Positions 38,010 through 47,626 of a stretch of DNA of 64,000 bases are shown here, in pieces. Where the stretch lies: positions 62,001-126,000 of the forward strand of contig NZ_NEFF01000003.1 of the NCBI RefSeq assembly GCF_002252045.1. Reading direction: 5' to 3'. Within the stretch, counting starts at the first letter, position 1. The number at the start of each line of letters is the position of its first letter. The position numbers and the translations under genes are program-made. The notes below the pieces were generated by a model that was not told the DNA's origin, made no database searches, and saw nothing but the letters and a program-made list of their open reading frames with translations. Origin of the DNA: Ignatzschineria sp. F8392. GTDB taxonomy: Bacteria; Pseudomonadota; Gammaproteobacteria; Cardiobacteriales; Wohlfahrtiimonadaceae.

Positions 38010-39588
38010 GCTCTTCCTCTATATTGTCACTGCTCTCTTCAAGCCGCTTTACATTGACCATTAAGATTCGCTTATCATCTACATCTGTCACCGCAAAACG
38101 GAAACCTTCGATATCTAGAGAATCGCCCTTTTCAGGAAGGCTATCGAATTGATCCACCATCAAGCCTCCCAGTGAGCTGTAATCACCATCTTCATCAACT
38201 AGCCCACGGATATTGAGTGTCTGCTCTACCAGTAATAGATCGCAGCCTGCATCGATATTCCACTCATCATCGGAGACCTTCTCAATTGAGAGCCCCTCAT
38301 CTTCATCAGGGAACTCTCCGGCAATTGCTTCAAAGACATCTAATAGTGTAATAACCCCTTGAACACCACCAAAATCATCGGTAACGACAACCAGGTGCGC
38401 TTTACTCTCCCGGAAGATATCCATCATCTTCAAGACACTCGTTGAGCGGTGGGAGAAGATCACATGTTTAATCGATTCCTCTTGAATGCGCCCATGTTCG
38501 ATAAGATCCATTACAATATCTTTCGATCGCGCGACCCCTTTCACATTATCTAAGGTGCCATCACAGATCGGAAATTGATTATGGGGATTCTCATTCATGC
38601 TTTCAAGCAGGCGCTCTTTAGAATCTTGGATATTGATCCAGGAGATCTCATTTCTAGGTGTCATAATAGAGCGAATCGTTCTCTCCCCTAATGTTAAGAC
38701 GCCACTAACCATGTTGCGCTCATCCTCACCAAAGAGGATTGGCGTCTCTTCATCTTTCTTCTCTTCACTATCCTCTTCATCGGACTCTTCTGGCTGATTG
38801 CCTAATAGACGAAGAACAAGGTTCGCAGTCCGCTCACGGCGTGAGTATTGGTTATTAGCGCTCTCTTGCTTACGATTGATCCACTGATTGATCAACTCAA
38901 TAAAGAGGGAGAAGCCGATCGCGGCATAGATATAACCTTTCGGTACTTCAAAGCCAAAACCTTCTACCACTAAGGTTAGACCGATCATCAAGAGGAAGCT
39001 TAAACAGAGCACCACAATCGTCGGATGCTTATGGACAAAGATCGTTAAGGCTTTTGCGGCAAAGATCATCATTCCCATAGAGATGGTGACCGCTAAAATC
39101 ATCACCCAGAGGTAATTGGCAATACTTGTTGCCGTAATCACCGCATCAAAGGAGAAGACCGCATCAAGCACAATAATCTGTAGAACGATGGGCCAAAATT
39201 TTGCATAGGTTTTAGAGCGATTACTCAGCTCAATCTCCCCTTCAATTCGCTCATGAAGTTCCCGTGTGGCTTTTTGAATCAAGAAAAATCCGCCCAAGAC
39301 CATTATAATATCCCTAAATGAGAAGGGATGATGGAAGATGGGATCAACAAAGAGTGGTTCTGTTAGCGTAATCAACCAGCTCATAATAGAGAGCAGAATG
39401 ATGCGCATTATTAAGGCTAAGGAGAGCCCGATCACACGGGCTCTGTTACGCTGTTGGGGTGGAAGTTTATTGGCAAGAATTGCAATAAAGATTAGGTTAT
39501 CAATCCCTAATATCACCTCTAATAACAGAAGGATAACGAGCGATACCCACACTGATGGATCAATCAACGATCCCAAAAATACTTCCAT
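38002..39588 (-). CDS. TerC-family membrane protein with CBS pair and CorC domain
   Basis: A 528-residue protein of the YoaE/YegH/YgdQ type. Residues 1-235 are the TerC domain, with seven or so helices and the acidic sites LEVILGIDNLIF and DAVFSFDAVITATS, thought to act in metal (Mn2+) efflux. Then an acidic linker, two CBS domains (about 300-425; MTPRNEISWIN, VVVTDDFGGVQGVITLLDV), and a CorC/HlyC domain (NIDAGCDLLLVEQTL). I start at ATG 39586-39588 after AAGGAG; the longer frame adds 19 residues. It precedes and overlaps hslO. Confidence 0.9.
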   Translation of the reverse strand: MEVFLGSLIDPSVWVSLVILLLLEVILGIDNLIFIAILANKLPPQQRNRARVIGLSLALIMRIILLSIMSWLITLTEPLFVDPIFHHPFSFRDIIMVLGGFFLIQKATRELHERIEGEIELSNRSKTYAKFWPIVLQIIVLDAVFSFDAVITATSIANYLWVMILAVTISMGMMIFAAKALTIFVHKHPTIVVLCLSFLLMIGLTLVVEGFGFEVPKGYIYAAIGFSLFIELINQWINRKQESANNQYSRRERTANLVLRLLGNQPEESDEEDSEEKKDEETPILFGEDERNMVSGVLTLGERTIRSIMTPRNEISWINIQDSKERLLESMNENPHNQFPICDGTLDNVKGVARSKDIVMDLIEHGRIQEESIKHVIFSHRSTSVLKMMDIFRESKAHLVVVTDDFGGVQGVITLLDVFEAIAGEFPDEDEGLSIEKVSDDEWNIDAGCDLLLVEQTLNIRGLVDEDGDYSSLGGLMVDQFDSLPEKGDSLDIEGFRFAVTDVDDKRILMVNVKRLEESSDNIEEEHD

Positions 39589-39927
39589 GATTCTCCTTCT
39601 AAGAATATATGGTATACAAGTTATGCAAAGAATGTCGCTAAGCATTAAGCATAACGCTTAGTCGAAATTAGATAACAGACAGTAGCGTTTATTTTACACC
39701 ATTTTTAAAAAACTTAATAAGCGCAATCAGATTTAAGCCTGATTTTAGAAAATGAGATAAAAATGAGATAAAAGTGGAATATAAAAGCAAAATAAGAATG
39801 AAACGAAGAGTGATATGAAAGTCTGATACGAAAAGCTGATACGAAGGTCTGATACAAAAGACTTAATCAAGCGATTCATTAAGCAGAACATTTTGATAAC
39901 TGATTTTAATAAAAAGAAGCAAGACGA
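39589..39927. other. Intergenic region between TerC/CBS gene and mutS
   Basis: About 340 bp, AT-rich, between divergent genes. It contains short repeats: AAATGAGATAA twice near 39750-39770, and CTGATACGAA-type units about 11-16 bp apart at 39820-39860. Promoters for both neighbours must lie here but none is clear. Confidence 0.5.
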
Positions 39928-42642
39928 ATGACAGAGAGAAAGCAAGATCTAAAAGCACATACCCCGATGATGCAGCAATATTGGGAGATTAAAGAGCGCT
40001 ATCCCAATATGTTGCTCTTCTATCGTCTCGGCGATTTCTATGAGCTCTTCTATGAGGATGCCAAAAAAGCCGCACGACTCCTCGATATCACCCTCACCCA
40101 GCGGGGTAACTCTGCCGGCGCGCCCATTCCGATGGCCGGAATTCCCCATCACTCCTCTGAGAGCTACCTTGCACGTCTTCTCAAACAGGGAGAATCGGTA
40201 GCGATCTGCGAACAAGTAGGAGAAGTGACGGGGAAAGGGCCGGTTGAACGGGATGTCGTGCGGATTTTAACGCCAGGAACCCTCACCGATGATTATCTTC
40301 TAGATGCTAAAAATGAGAGTATCACTGTCGCCCTCGATCAGGTCGATGATCAATGGCTTATTGCTTGGATCAATCTTGCCGCGGCTGAATTTGCTGTGAT
40401 GCCACCTCTTTCAGAAGAGGCGATGACAGCAGAGTTACTTCGAATCAAACCTTCTGAAATTGTGGTGCGTGAATCGTTAACAGTTCCGGGTAAGATTCGC
40501 TCGCTCTGCCACTTCACCCCCTATCCCGATTGGCACTTCGATCAAGCGCGTAACTATACGCTACTTTGTGAACACTTTAAGACACAGAGCCTACAAGGCT
40601 TCTCCATTGCAGATCACGATTTAGGAACACAAGTTGCCGGCGCCCTTCTCACCTATGTGAAAGAGACGCAGAAAGATCCCTTAAATTATATTGATCAGAT
40701 TACTCTCGAATCGATCGATGATGCGGTGATTCTCGATATGACAACGCGCCGTAATCTCGAAATTGAACGCACGCTCTATGGTGAGACCAATCATACCGTG
40801 CGCGCGCTCCTCGATGAGTGTCAAACGCCGATGGGATCACGCCTTCTCTCGCGCTGGCTCAATCGCCCATTGAGAGATCATCAAGTCCTCAATCAGCGCC
40901 TCGATCTAATTGAAGCATTAGAGGCAGAGAGAGAACATCAGACGATTTTAGAAGCATTGGCAGAGATTGGTGATCTTGAGCGCCTTGTTACCCGTATTGT
41001 CTTAAAAACCGCGCGCCCCCGCGATCTTACTCAGCTTCGTAAGATCTTACAAAATACACCACAGATTGTAGAAGCGGTCGCCAATAATGAGGAGATTACA
41101 AAAATCGATCCTCTCTGGCTCGATTGGCTCAAGCCTCAAGCTGAACTCTGTGATCTACTAGAGCGCGCCGTCGTCGATGAACCGCCTCTCTTAATTCGAG
41201 ATGGCGGTGTTATCCGGGAGGGTTACAATAGCGATCTTGATGAGCTCTTAAATCTCAGCACCAAAGGAGATCAATACCTACTCAATCTGGAGACAGAAGA
41301 GCGTGAGCGCCTCAACATTCCCACCTTAAAAGTGGGTTACAACCGTGTTCATGGCTACTATATTGAGGTCTCCAAAGTTCATTCTGATAAAGTGCCGGCA
41401 GAGTATGTGCGCCGGCAGACATTAAAAGATGTTGAACGCTATATCTACCCAGAGCTCAAGGAGTTTGAGAATAAGATTCTCTCTGCTAAAGAGCGTTCCT
41501 TAGCACTCGAAAAAGCGCTTTGGGATCAGCTTCTCAATGAGATAGAGCCCTATCAGACAGAGCTCCGCCTCTTAAGTGATGCGCTTTCCCATATCGATAT
41601 CTTTATCACCTTAGGAAAATTGAAGAATCGTTACAATTGGTGCCGCCCACAATTTAATAAAAAATTAGGAATCGAAATTGTTAAAGGGCGCCATCCGATT
41701 GTTGAGCGAACATTATCACGCCCCTTTATTCCCAATGATCTCACTATCAATCCAGAATCCAATATGTTGATTGTGACAGGGCCTAATATGGGGGGTAAAT
41801 CGACCTATATGCGCCAGACGGCACTCATTGTACTGCTCGCACATATCGGTTGCTTTGTACCGGCAGAACGTGTTGAGCTCGGCCCGATCGATCGCATCTT
41901 TACCCGTATCGGTGCGCAGGATGATCTCAACTCAGAACAATCGACCTTTATGGTGGAGATGACAGAGACCGCCACTATCCTCAATGCCGCAACGGCGCAG
42001 AGCCTTGTCTTAATGGATGAAGTTGGGCGCGGTACTTCAACACTCGATGGACTCTCCCTTGCCTGGAGTAGCGCGGTCTACCTAACCGAAAAAGCAAAAG
42101 CGATGACCATCTTTGCCACCCACTACTTTGAGATGACAGAATTGGAAGAGCTCTATCCAACAGTGCGCAATCTCCATCTCGATGCGGTGGAGTATAAAGA
42201 TGAGATTATCTTTATGCATGAGGTTAAACCTGGTGCCGCTTCAAAGAGCTACGGCTTACAAGTTGCCGCCCTTGCCGGCGTACCGAAAGTAGTGATCAAT
42301 GCGGCAAAAGCAAAATTGGCAGAATTAGAAGAGAGCTTCCAAGCTGCGACTCAAAGGCATCAAAAAGCAGAAGATGCAGATAGCGCAGTAGATAGAGAAG
42401 CAGATAGAAAACAAGCCTCTTCAAACAGTACCAACGACAACGCGCAGAAGCTCAATAAATCCCCATCACAAACGAAAAAGAGTGCACCACAATATGAGAG
42501 CCCTCAAGCGGAGCTCCCTCTCTTTATGGAAACAATTCCCTCTGAAGTTGAAGAGGAGATCAAAAATCTCGATCCTAATGATTTAACGCCAAGAATGGCA
42601 CTCGATCTGATCTATCAATGGCAAAAGAAGTTGCGCTCTTAA
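39928..42642 (+). CDS. mutS: DNA mismatch repair protein MutS
   Basis: A 904-residue mismatch sensor. The N-terminal mismatch-binding domain has GDFYELF, with the Phe-X-Glu wedge. The ATPase has Walker [18 protein letters not shown] (about residues 617-633), Walker B with [15 protein letters not shown] and the helix-turn-helix region [11 protein letters not shown]. Residues about 815-865 form a low-complexity Ala/Lys/Ser/Gln linker, longer and more polar than usual, before the C-terminal tetramerisation part ([20 protein letters not shown]). The E. coli protein is 853 residues. AAGAAGCAAGACG precedes the ATG. Confidence 0.97.
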   Translation: MTERKQDLKAHTPMMQQYWEIKERYPNMLLFYRLGDFYELFYEDAKKAARLLDITLTQRGNSAGAPIPMAGIPHHSSESYLARLLKQGESVAICEQVGEVTGKGPVERDVVRILTPGTLTDDYLLDAKNESITVALDQVDDQWLIAWINLAAAEFAVMPPLSEEAMTAELLRIKPSEIVVRESLTVPGKIRSLCHFTPYPDWHFDQARNYTLLCEHFKTQSLQGFSIADHDLGTQVAGALLTYVKETQKDPLNYIDQITLESIDDAVILDMTTRRNLEIERTLYGETNHTVRALLDECQTPMGSRLLSRWLNRPLRDHQVLNQRLDLIEALEAEREHQTILEALAEIGDLERLVTRIVLKTARPRDLTQLRKILQNTPQIVEAVANNEEITKIDPLWLDWLKPQAELCDLLERAVVDEPPLLIRDGGVIREGYNSDLDELLNLSTKGDQYLLNLETEERERLNIPTLKVGYNRVHGYYIEVSKVHSDKVPAEYVRRQTLKDVERYIYPELKEFENKILSAKERSLALEKALWDQLLNEIEPYQTELRLLSDALSHIDIFITLGKLKNRYNWCRPQFNKKLGIEIVKGRHPIVERTLSRPFIPNDLTINPESNMLIVTGPNMGGKSTYMRQTALIVLLAHIGCFVPAERVELGPIDRIFTRIGAQDDLNSEQSTFMVEMTETATILNAATAQSLVLMDEVGRGTSTLDGLSLAWSSAVYLTEKAKAMTIFATHYFEMTELEELYPTVRNLHLDAVEYKDEIIFMHEVKPGAASKSYGLQVAALAGVPKVVINAAKAKLAELEESFQAATQRHQKAEDADSAVDREADRKQASSNSTNDNAQKLNKSPSQTKKSAPQYESPQAELPLFMETIPSEVEEEIKNLDPNDLTPRMALDLIYQWQKKLRS

Positions 42643-42720
42643 TATGAAAAGTGATATTGAGGATCAGGTTAATACATCAAATCGACCTATTACAAAACAA
42701 TCAGTAACAAAGAGAAGATA

Positions 42721-43494
42721 ATGACACAACTACTCAACTATAAAATCACTCAACCAGAAGTGAAGAAGCATGAAACACCTATTCTGATCATGCATGGCCT
42801 CTTTGGGGATATGAATAATCTTGGAATGATTGCCCGTGGATTAGAGGAATATACGGTCATTCAGATCGATGCGCGCAATCATGGAGAATCCTTCCATAGC
42901 GATGAGATGAATTATGATCTTATGGCGCAAGATATCGTCACCCTGCTCGACCATCTTCAGATCGATAGAGTCATTCTTATCGGTCACTCAATGGGCGGAA
43001 AAGCGGTGATGACCGTCACGAAGTTAATTCCTGATCGCGTGGAGAAGATGGTTGTGATCGATGTCGCGCCGGTCGATTATCAAGAGCGCCGGCATGAAGA
43101 TATCTTAGCCGCACTTAAAGCGGTAGAAGCAAGCGGCATTATCGATCGCCGAGAAGCGGCTGAACTGATGAAGGAGTATATCTCCGAAGGGGATTTTGTG
43201 ATCCAATTTCTTCTCAAATCCTTTAGAAATGGTACATTTCGCTTCAATGTGCCGGTGATCGACAAACAATATGAAGAGGTTTCCGGCTGGAAAACAATTC
43301 CCACATGGCCCGGCAAAGTCCTCTTTATCATCGGGGGCGATTCCAACTATGTGCAAAAAGAGTATCAAGCAGAAGTAGAAGCCCAACTCCCCAATGCAAC
43401 CGCCGTTATTATCGCCGGCGCCGGACATTGGGTTCACGCACAGAAGACAGACCTTGTCATAAAAGCAATTTTAACTTTTTTGGATCGGGCGTAA
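42721..43494 (+). CDS. ybfF: Alpha/beta-hydrolase, YbfF-like esterase
   Basis: A 257-residue alpha/beta-hydrolase. The oxyanion-hole strand PILIMHGLFGDMNN, the nucleophile elbow GHSMGGK (Ser about residue 90), the acid region FIIGGDSNYVQ and the catalytic histidine GAGHWVHAQK are in place. The pattern fits YbfF, a carboxylesterase/thioesterase of unclear natural substrate. It follows mutS by 78 bp on the same strand. It is the last gene before the AT-rich TIR island, whose base composition changes abruptly right after its stop. Confidence 0.88.
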   Translation: MTQLLNYKITQPEVKKHETPILIMHGLFGDMNNLGMIARGLEEYTVIQIDARNHGESFHSDEMNYDLMAQDIVTLLDHLQIDRVILIGHSMGGKAVMTVTKLIPDRVEKMVVIDVAPVDYQERRHEDILAALKAVEASGIIDRREAAELMKEYISEGDFVIQFLLKSFRNGTFRFNVPVIDKQYEEVSGWKTIPTWPGKVLFIIGGDSNYVQKEYQAEVEAQLPNATAVIIAGAGHWVHAQKTDLVIKAILTFLDRA

Positions 43495-43659
43495 AAAAAC
43501 TATTAATAGTATAATAATTCTTATCAATTTAACAAAACAATATACTTTAAAAAAGTAACTAAATTATAAATACATCAAATAATAAAACAACATACGGTAT
43601 TTATGTGATAATTTAAAATAAAACAATTAATTATAATAATGTAACTTTAGGGGAGGGTT

Positions 43660-44157
43660 ATGGTGAGAAAAGTTTTTTTAGCTTTCATTATCAACCTGAT
43701 AATTGGAGGGTATCTCAGGTGAGAAATATTGGTGTAATTGAAGGTAACCAGCCAGCAAAAGATAATGATTGGGAGACAGTGATCGGCGGGGGTGATATTC
43801 AAATAAAAAAAATGGATAGCTGATCAAATGAAAGGTCGAACTTGTACCGTTATTCTTGCAGGTAAAAATACGGCTAATCGTAAGTGGATTAATCATGAAA
43901 TTGTTGAATCTTGGAATAAAGGAAAGTGAGTTGTGGTGATTTATATTCACAACCTAAAAAACTCACAAGGAGAACAATCAAGCAAAGGAAAAAATCCTTT
44001 AGATTTTATAAATTATAGATTTACAGGGAAAAAATTATCTGAAATTGCTAAAGCGTATGATCCACTTTGTTCAACTAGCAAGTCTGCTTATGAGTATATT
44101 GAAAAACACATTGAAGGATGGATTGAAGAGGCTATAAAAATTAGGAATTCAAATTGA
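43660..44157 (+). pseudogene. Broken ThsB-like TIR-domain gene
   Basis: A decayed gene for a TIR-like protein of the Thoeris ThsB family. Read with corrections it gives about 165 residues: MVRKVFLAFHYQPDNWR then VRNIGVIEGN, DIQIKKWIADQMKGRTCTVI, NRKWINHEIVESWNKGK, VVVIYIHNLKNSQGEQS and KGKNPLDF. Three lesions are visible: one T missing near 43684 (GCTTTCAT for a TTT-CAT reading), one extra A in the A8 run at 43805-43812, and an in-frame TGA at 43927-43929 where the family usually has Gly. AGGGGAGGG precedes the ATG. It heads the TIR cluster, in the same direction as the next three genes. Confidence 0.82.
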
Positions 44158-44242
44158 CTTTTATAGTTGTAAGGCAGCTTTTCATGTAGTTTAAAGCTAC
44201 TTTTAAAATGATTATTATTCTCAATAATTTTAGGAAAAATAT

Positions 44243-45400
44243 ATGGATCATGTCTATCAGCTTGTATTATTAGGAGATAAAGAAGGGTATGAAAAATCGG
44301 TTGTTAATCAGTTATTAAAGCAAACTAAAATTCTTGGTATACAGGATAAATTTATTAAAATTATTGACAACCTAAACTTTGACGAGTATTCGGCAAGCAA
44401 TCCTACATATTGTTTATATTTTGCCTCATCCGATCTTGAAAAAGATTCTGTTTTCATTAATACCCTAATAAAAGATGCAACTTTAATATTACCCGTTATA
44501 GACGACCTTAATAAGTGCTCTGAACTAATCCCTAAATCATTAGAAGCTATTAATGTTTTTGAATTAGATGACACTACTATATTAGAGCCTTTAATTAGTC
44601 GTATTTTGGAAGGTTTTAGCCTTTTAAGAGAATCTAGAAGACTTTTCATTAGTTATAGGCGTAATGAATCAAGTCAAATTGCAATTCAATTATATGAAAT
44701 ATTAGAAAAAGCAGGGTTTGATGTATTTTTAGATACCCATAGCATTAGACCGGGAGAGCCTTTTCAAGAAGAGCTTTGGCACAGAATGACAGATAGCGAT
44801 ATTGTTATTTTACTCAATACTCCTAATTTTCTTGGTAGCCAGTGGACAATAGAAGAACTAGCTAAAGCAAGCGCAATGAGCTTAGGTGTTATTCAAATCA
44901 TATGGCCTGATTGTAAACCTTTGAGTGAATCTAATCTTTTTAAAACTATTCAACTACAAAAAAAATCCATTAATAACCAAGGGTATCTTACCGAAACTAT
45001 TATTAAACAATTAATCTCTGATACAGAAAGTCTACGTACAAGAACATTGGCTGCAAGACAAGATAATTTGACTACAGAATTTATTAATATCTGCCAAGAT
45101 AAAGGACTAAAACCAACATTACATCCATATAAGTTTATTACGCTGACAATGGGCAATACCAATTATTTAATCATCCCTGCTGTTGGAGTTCCATATTCCT
45201 TAACTAGTCATGATATCTATGAACTAAAACAACAAATTCGAAAAGAGCCTATAGAAGAAATATTTCTCTTATATGACCATACTCATATCAGAAAAAAATG
45301 GTTAAAACATTTAGATTGGTTAAGTGAATATCTCCCAGTGCAATCATTAAAATTATTAGAGATAGAAAAATTTATTAATGCGCATAAGCAGGAGGCTTAA
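44243..45400 (+). CDS. TIR-domain protein with flanking unknown domains
   Basis: A 385-residue protein. The TIR domain spans about residues 132-222: RRLFISYRRNESSQIA (strand A), AGFDVFLDTHSIRPGEPFQEEL (BB loop), SDIVILLNTPNFLGSQW and TIEELAKA. In the S-x-W-x-x-x-E arrangement the likely NADase glutamate is E205. Residues 1-130 form an unrecognised alpha/beta domain (YQLVLLGDKEGYEKSVV), and 265-385 a second unknown domain (FITLTMGNTNYLIIPAVG). Bacterial TIRs cleave NAD+ or make cyclic-ADP-ribose signals. One base separates it from the STALD gene, so the two are coupled. Strongly AT-rich. Confidence 0.85.
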   Translation: MDHVYQLVLLGDKEGYEKSVVNQLLKQTKILGIQDKFIKIIDNLNFDEYSASNPTYCLYFASSDLEKDSVFINTLIKDATLILPVIDDLNKCSELIPKSLEAINVFELDDTTILEPLISRILEGFSLLRESRRLFISYRRNESSQIAIQLYEILEKAGFDVFLDTHSIRPGEPFQEELWHRMTDSDIVILLNTPNFLGSQWTIEELAKASAMSLGVIQIIWPDCKPLSESNLFKTIQLQKKSINNQGYLTETIIKQLISDTESLRTRTLAARQDNLTTEFINICQDKGLKPTLHPYKFITLTMGNTNYLIIPAVGVPYSLTSHDIYELKQQIRKEPIEEIFLLYDHTHIRKKWLKHLDWLSEYLPVQSLKLLEIEKFINAHKQEA

Positions 45401-45401
45401 T

Positions 45402-45995
45402 ATGCGAAAAAATATATTTTTATCAGCAAGCATTCCGTTGCCAGAGCGAGATCCTAAATTCATTAATAGTGCTGATATTTCAGCTATACGAGATTCAATT
45501 AATGCATTAACCAAGTATGTTGTCCCTAAAGCTCATTTAGTTTGGGGAGGACATCCTTCTATAACCCCCCTTATTAAGTATACTTTAGATCAATTAGAAT
45601 ATGACGTGAAAAATCATGTAACACTTTATCAGTCTAGGTTATTTGAAAAACATTTTCCTAAGGATAACGACTCATTTGCAAATATTAAACTGATTAATAG
45701 TGTTGGTGATGATAGGGGAAAGAGCTTATTTGTAATGAGAAAGGCCATGTTACAAAACAAAAAATTTATCGCAGGCATCTTTATTGGTGGAATGGAAGGG
45801 GTTATTGAGGAAATGAAATTATTTCAAGAATATCATCCTGATACACCTATATTTCCAATAGCAACTACTGGTGCGGCAGCTCTTGAAATTTATAATATGA
45901 GTCCGACTGTTTATCCTGAAGTGTACAAAAATGAGCTAATACACAACTATGCTTATCTGTCATTATTTATTAAATTACTAGGAGATCTGATATAA
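45402..45995 (+). CDS. Stand-alone STALD (SLOG-fold) protein
   Basis: A 197-residue Rossmann-like protein that I assign to STALD, the Sir2- and TIR-associating SLOG family. Characteristic segments: NIFLSASIPLPERDPKF, DISAIRDSINALTKYVVPK, HLVWGGHPSITPLI, AGIFIGGMEGVIEEMKLF and FPIATTGAAALEIY. The GGMEG loop is the expected nucleotide-binding site. In Thoeris, a domain of this family on ThsA senses the TIR product; here it stands alone with no fused effector. I start at ATG 45402 because GGAGG precedes it; the in-frame upstream ATG overlaps the TIR gene. Next gene follows after 1 bp. Confidence 0.8.
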   Translation: MRKNIFLSASIPLPERDPKFINSADISAIRDSINALTKYVVPKAHLVWGGHPSITPLIKYTLDQLEYDVKNHVTLYQSRLFEKHFPKDNDSFANIKLINSVGDDRGKSLFVMRKAMLQNKKFIAGIFIGGMEGVIEEMKLFQEYHPDTPIFPIATTGAAALEIYNMSPTVYPEVYKNELIHNYAYLSLFIKLLGDLI

Positions 45996-45996
45996 C

Positions 45997-46704
45997 ATGG
46001 GTAAAAAAGTTTTTATTTCATATAAATATGGTGATACAAATGTTGCACCTTTGAAAGGCTTATTAGAGGAATGTATAGAACCAACAAAAGTTAGAGATTA
46101 TGTAACTGAGTTACAAGAATTACTTGGTGGTGAAGAACATGTAAATAAAGGTGAAAGGGATGATGAAAGTTTAGAAGAATTTAAAGATGACACTATCCAA
46201 GGAAAACTAGCTAATAAAATTTTTGACAGCACGGTAACAATTGTTTTAATTTCACCAAATATGAAAGAGGTTCTACAAGTAGAAACTGATCAATGGATCC
46301 CGTGGGAGATATCCTACTCATTAAAAGATAAAAGTAGAACCGATAAAAGAGGGAATATTCAAAGAAGCCCCATGAATGCTGTTTTGGCAGTAGTTCTACC
46401 AGATAAACAAGGCAGTTATCAATATTATATTGAAGAAAACATTTGCTCTAAGTGTAATTGTATAACCTTAAAAACTAACATTTTATTTGGGATCCTTTCT
46501 AAAAATATGTTTAATATTAAAAAGCCAAGTTATTCTGATTGTTCAAATCATGATGAAAACTCTGTTTACATAGGTGAATCTTCTTATATTTTATCTGTTA
46601 AGTGGTGTGATTTTACTCAAAATGTTAATCATTATATTGATCGATGTCTCACAATTAGAAGTAATTATGAAAATTATAGTGTTGTCAAAAAGTTAAGCAT
46701 ATAA
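45997..46704 (+). CDS. ThsB-like TIR-domain protein
   Basis: A 235-residue protein with a TIR-like N-terminal domain of the ThsB type: KKVFISYKYGDTNVAPLKG, then TIQGKLANKIFDSTVTIVLI with SPNMKE, and WIPWEISYSLKD, where the glutamate before I-S-Y-S is the likely catalytic residue. A basic insert (KDKSRTDKRGNIQRS) and a Cys-containing region (ENICSKCNC) follow. It starts one base after the STALD stop, so TIR, STALD and this gene form one tightly packed operon. It is unlike the broken ThsB-like gene upstream except for the shared fold. Confidence 0.78.
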   Translation: MGKKVFISYKYGDTNVAPLKGLLEECIEPTKVRDYVTELQELLGGEEHVNKGERDDESLEEFKDDTIQGKLANKIFDSTVTIVLISPNMKEVLQVETDQWIPWEISYSLKDKSRTDKRGNIQRSPMNAVLAVVLPDKQGSYQYYIEENICSKCNCITLKTNILFGILSKNMFNIKKPSYSDCSNHDENSVYIGESSYILSVKWCDFTQNVNHYIDRCLTIRSNYENYSVVKKLSI

Positions 46705-46758
46705 ACAAGAGAACTCAATGGAATATTCTGCCATTTATTTTTTTTAAAATTACCTTTT

Positions 46759-47625
46759 TTATTGTCTAGGATTACCATTATTTTCTACCTCCTTATATAA
46801 ACTATCAAGAAGTTTTCCAGCTTGTATTTTTCTTGAGTCCTCTATATTGGGTATAAATAATTCCCTACTATAATCAGTATGGTTACCGGGAAGAGTATTA
46901 AGCCAATTTTTAAAATTATATTGAGATAGTGAATAATCTAAATCTGGTTTATCATAGTCGAATTGAATAGGTCTACCATCCATTGCGATACTAGCACTCT
47001 CATTTTTATATGTTGATTCCTGAGTGATTGAAGTTCTAATTTTATCTTTTCGTTGAACTTGATTAGCAAACACCAACTCAGAATATATCCAAGGAGATCT
47101 TACTGATTCTTTGTTAGGACTATTTAGGACATCTTTAACTTTTACTGCTCTTTCTGAACCTAAGAATAAAAACAATTCACTTTGATCAATCATCTTATGA
47201 AGAGCTGTATTTAAAATCATATAGATATTTGCCGTTGTATGGTTTCTTTGATAGTAGTTGTATGTCTTAGATGATTCTTGCCAACAATATTCTTCATCAA
47301 TTACTTTAAGTAAGTTACGTGCATTTTCCCACACTAGAGAATCAACAAAAACGTTTAATCCATATTTTTCTAGATAAATCGCTAATTTAATTACATCATC
47401 TTCATCCTTATGAGCATGTGAAAGAAAAATATTATTATCTTTAATTGTCGGGAATAGTTTTTCTTGTATTCTATCAGCACTAAAAATCTCATTAGAATCA
47501 TCTAATAAGTATGCTTTTAAAGGCTCTAAATAAGCACTATCTATTTTTTCTTTATATGCGCGAACCTCTCTAGCCGCTATATATGGTGCATATGAAAAAT
47601 TGCTAATTTGAATACTTTTATACAT
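46759..47625 (-). CDS. TIR-domain protein paired with membrane protein
   Basis: A 288-residue protein with a central TIR domain: NNIFLSHAHKDEDDVIKLAI (residues 64-83), YGLNVFVDSLVWENA, LFLFLGSERA and RSPWIYSELVFANQ, giving the S-x-W-x-x-x-E pattern with E183 as likely catalytic residue. The N-terminal 60 residues begin with SIQISNFSYAPYIAAREVRA; the C-terminal 90 residues are unrecognised. It lies 1 bp downstream of the small membrane-protein gene on the same strand and is convergent with the other TIR genes. The insert between strands A and E is longer than usual (YCWQESSKTYNYYQRNHTT). Confidence 0.78.
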   Translation of the reverse strand: MYKSIQISNFSYAPYIAAREVRAYKEKIDSAYLEPLKAYLLDDSNEIFSADRIQEKLFPTIKDNNIFLSHAHKDEDDVIKLAIYLEKYGLNVFVDSLVWENARNLLKVIDEEYCWQESSKTYNYYQRNHTTANIYMILNTALHKMIDQSELFLFLGSERAVKVKDVLNSPNKESVRSPWIYSELVFANQVQRKDKIRTSITQESTYKNESASIAMDGRPIQFDYDKPDLDYSLSQYNFKNWLNTLPGNHTDYSRELFIPNIEDSRKIQAGKLLDSLYKEVENNGNPRQ

Positions 47626-47626
47626 A

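Noticed and set aside
43080-43437. Minus-strand frames inside ybfF
   Set aside because: Shadows of the well-supported hydrolase gene.
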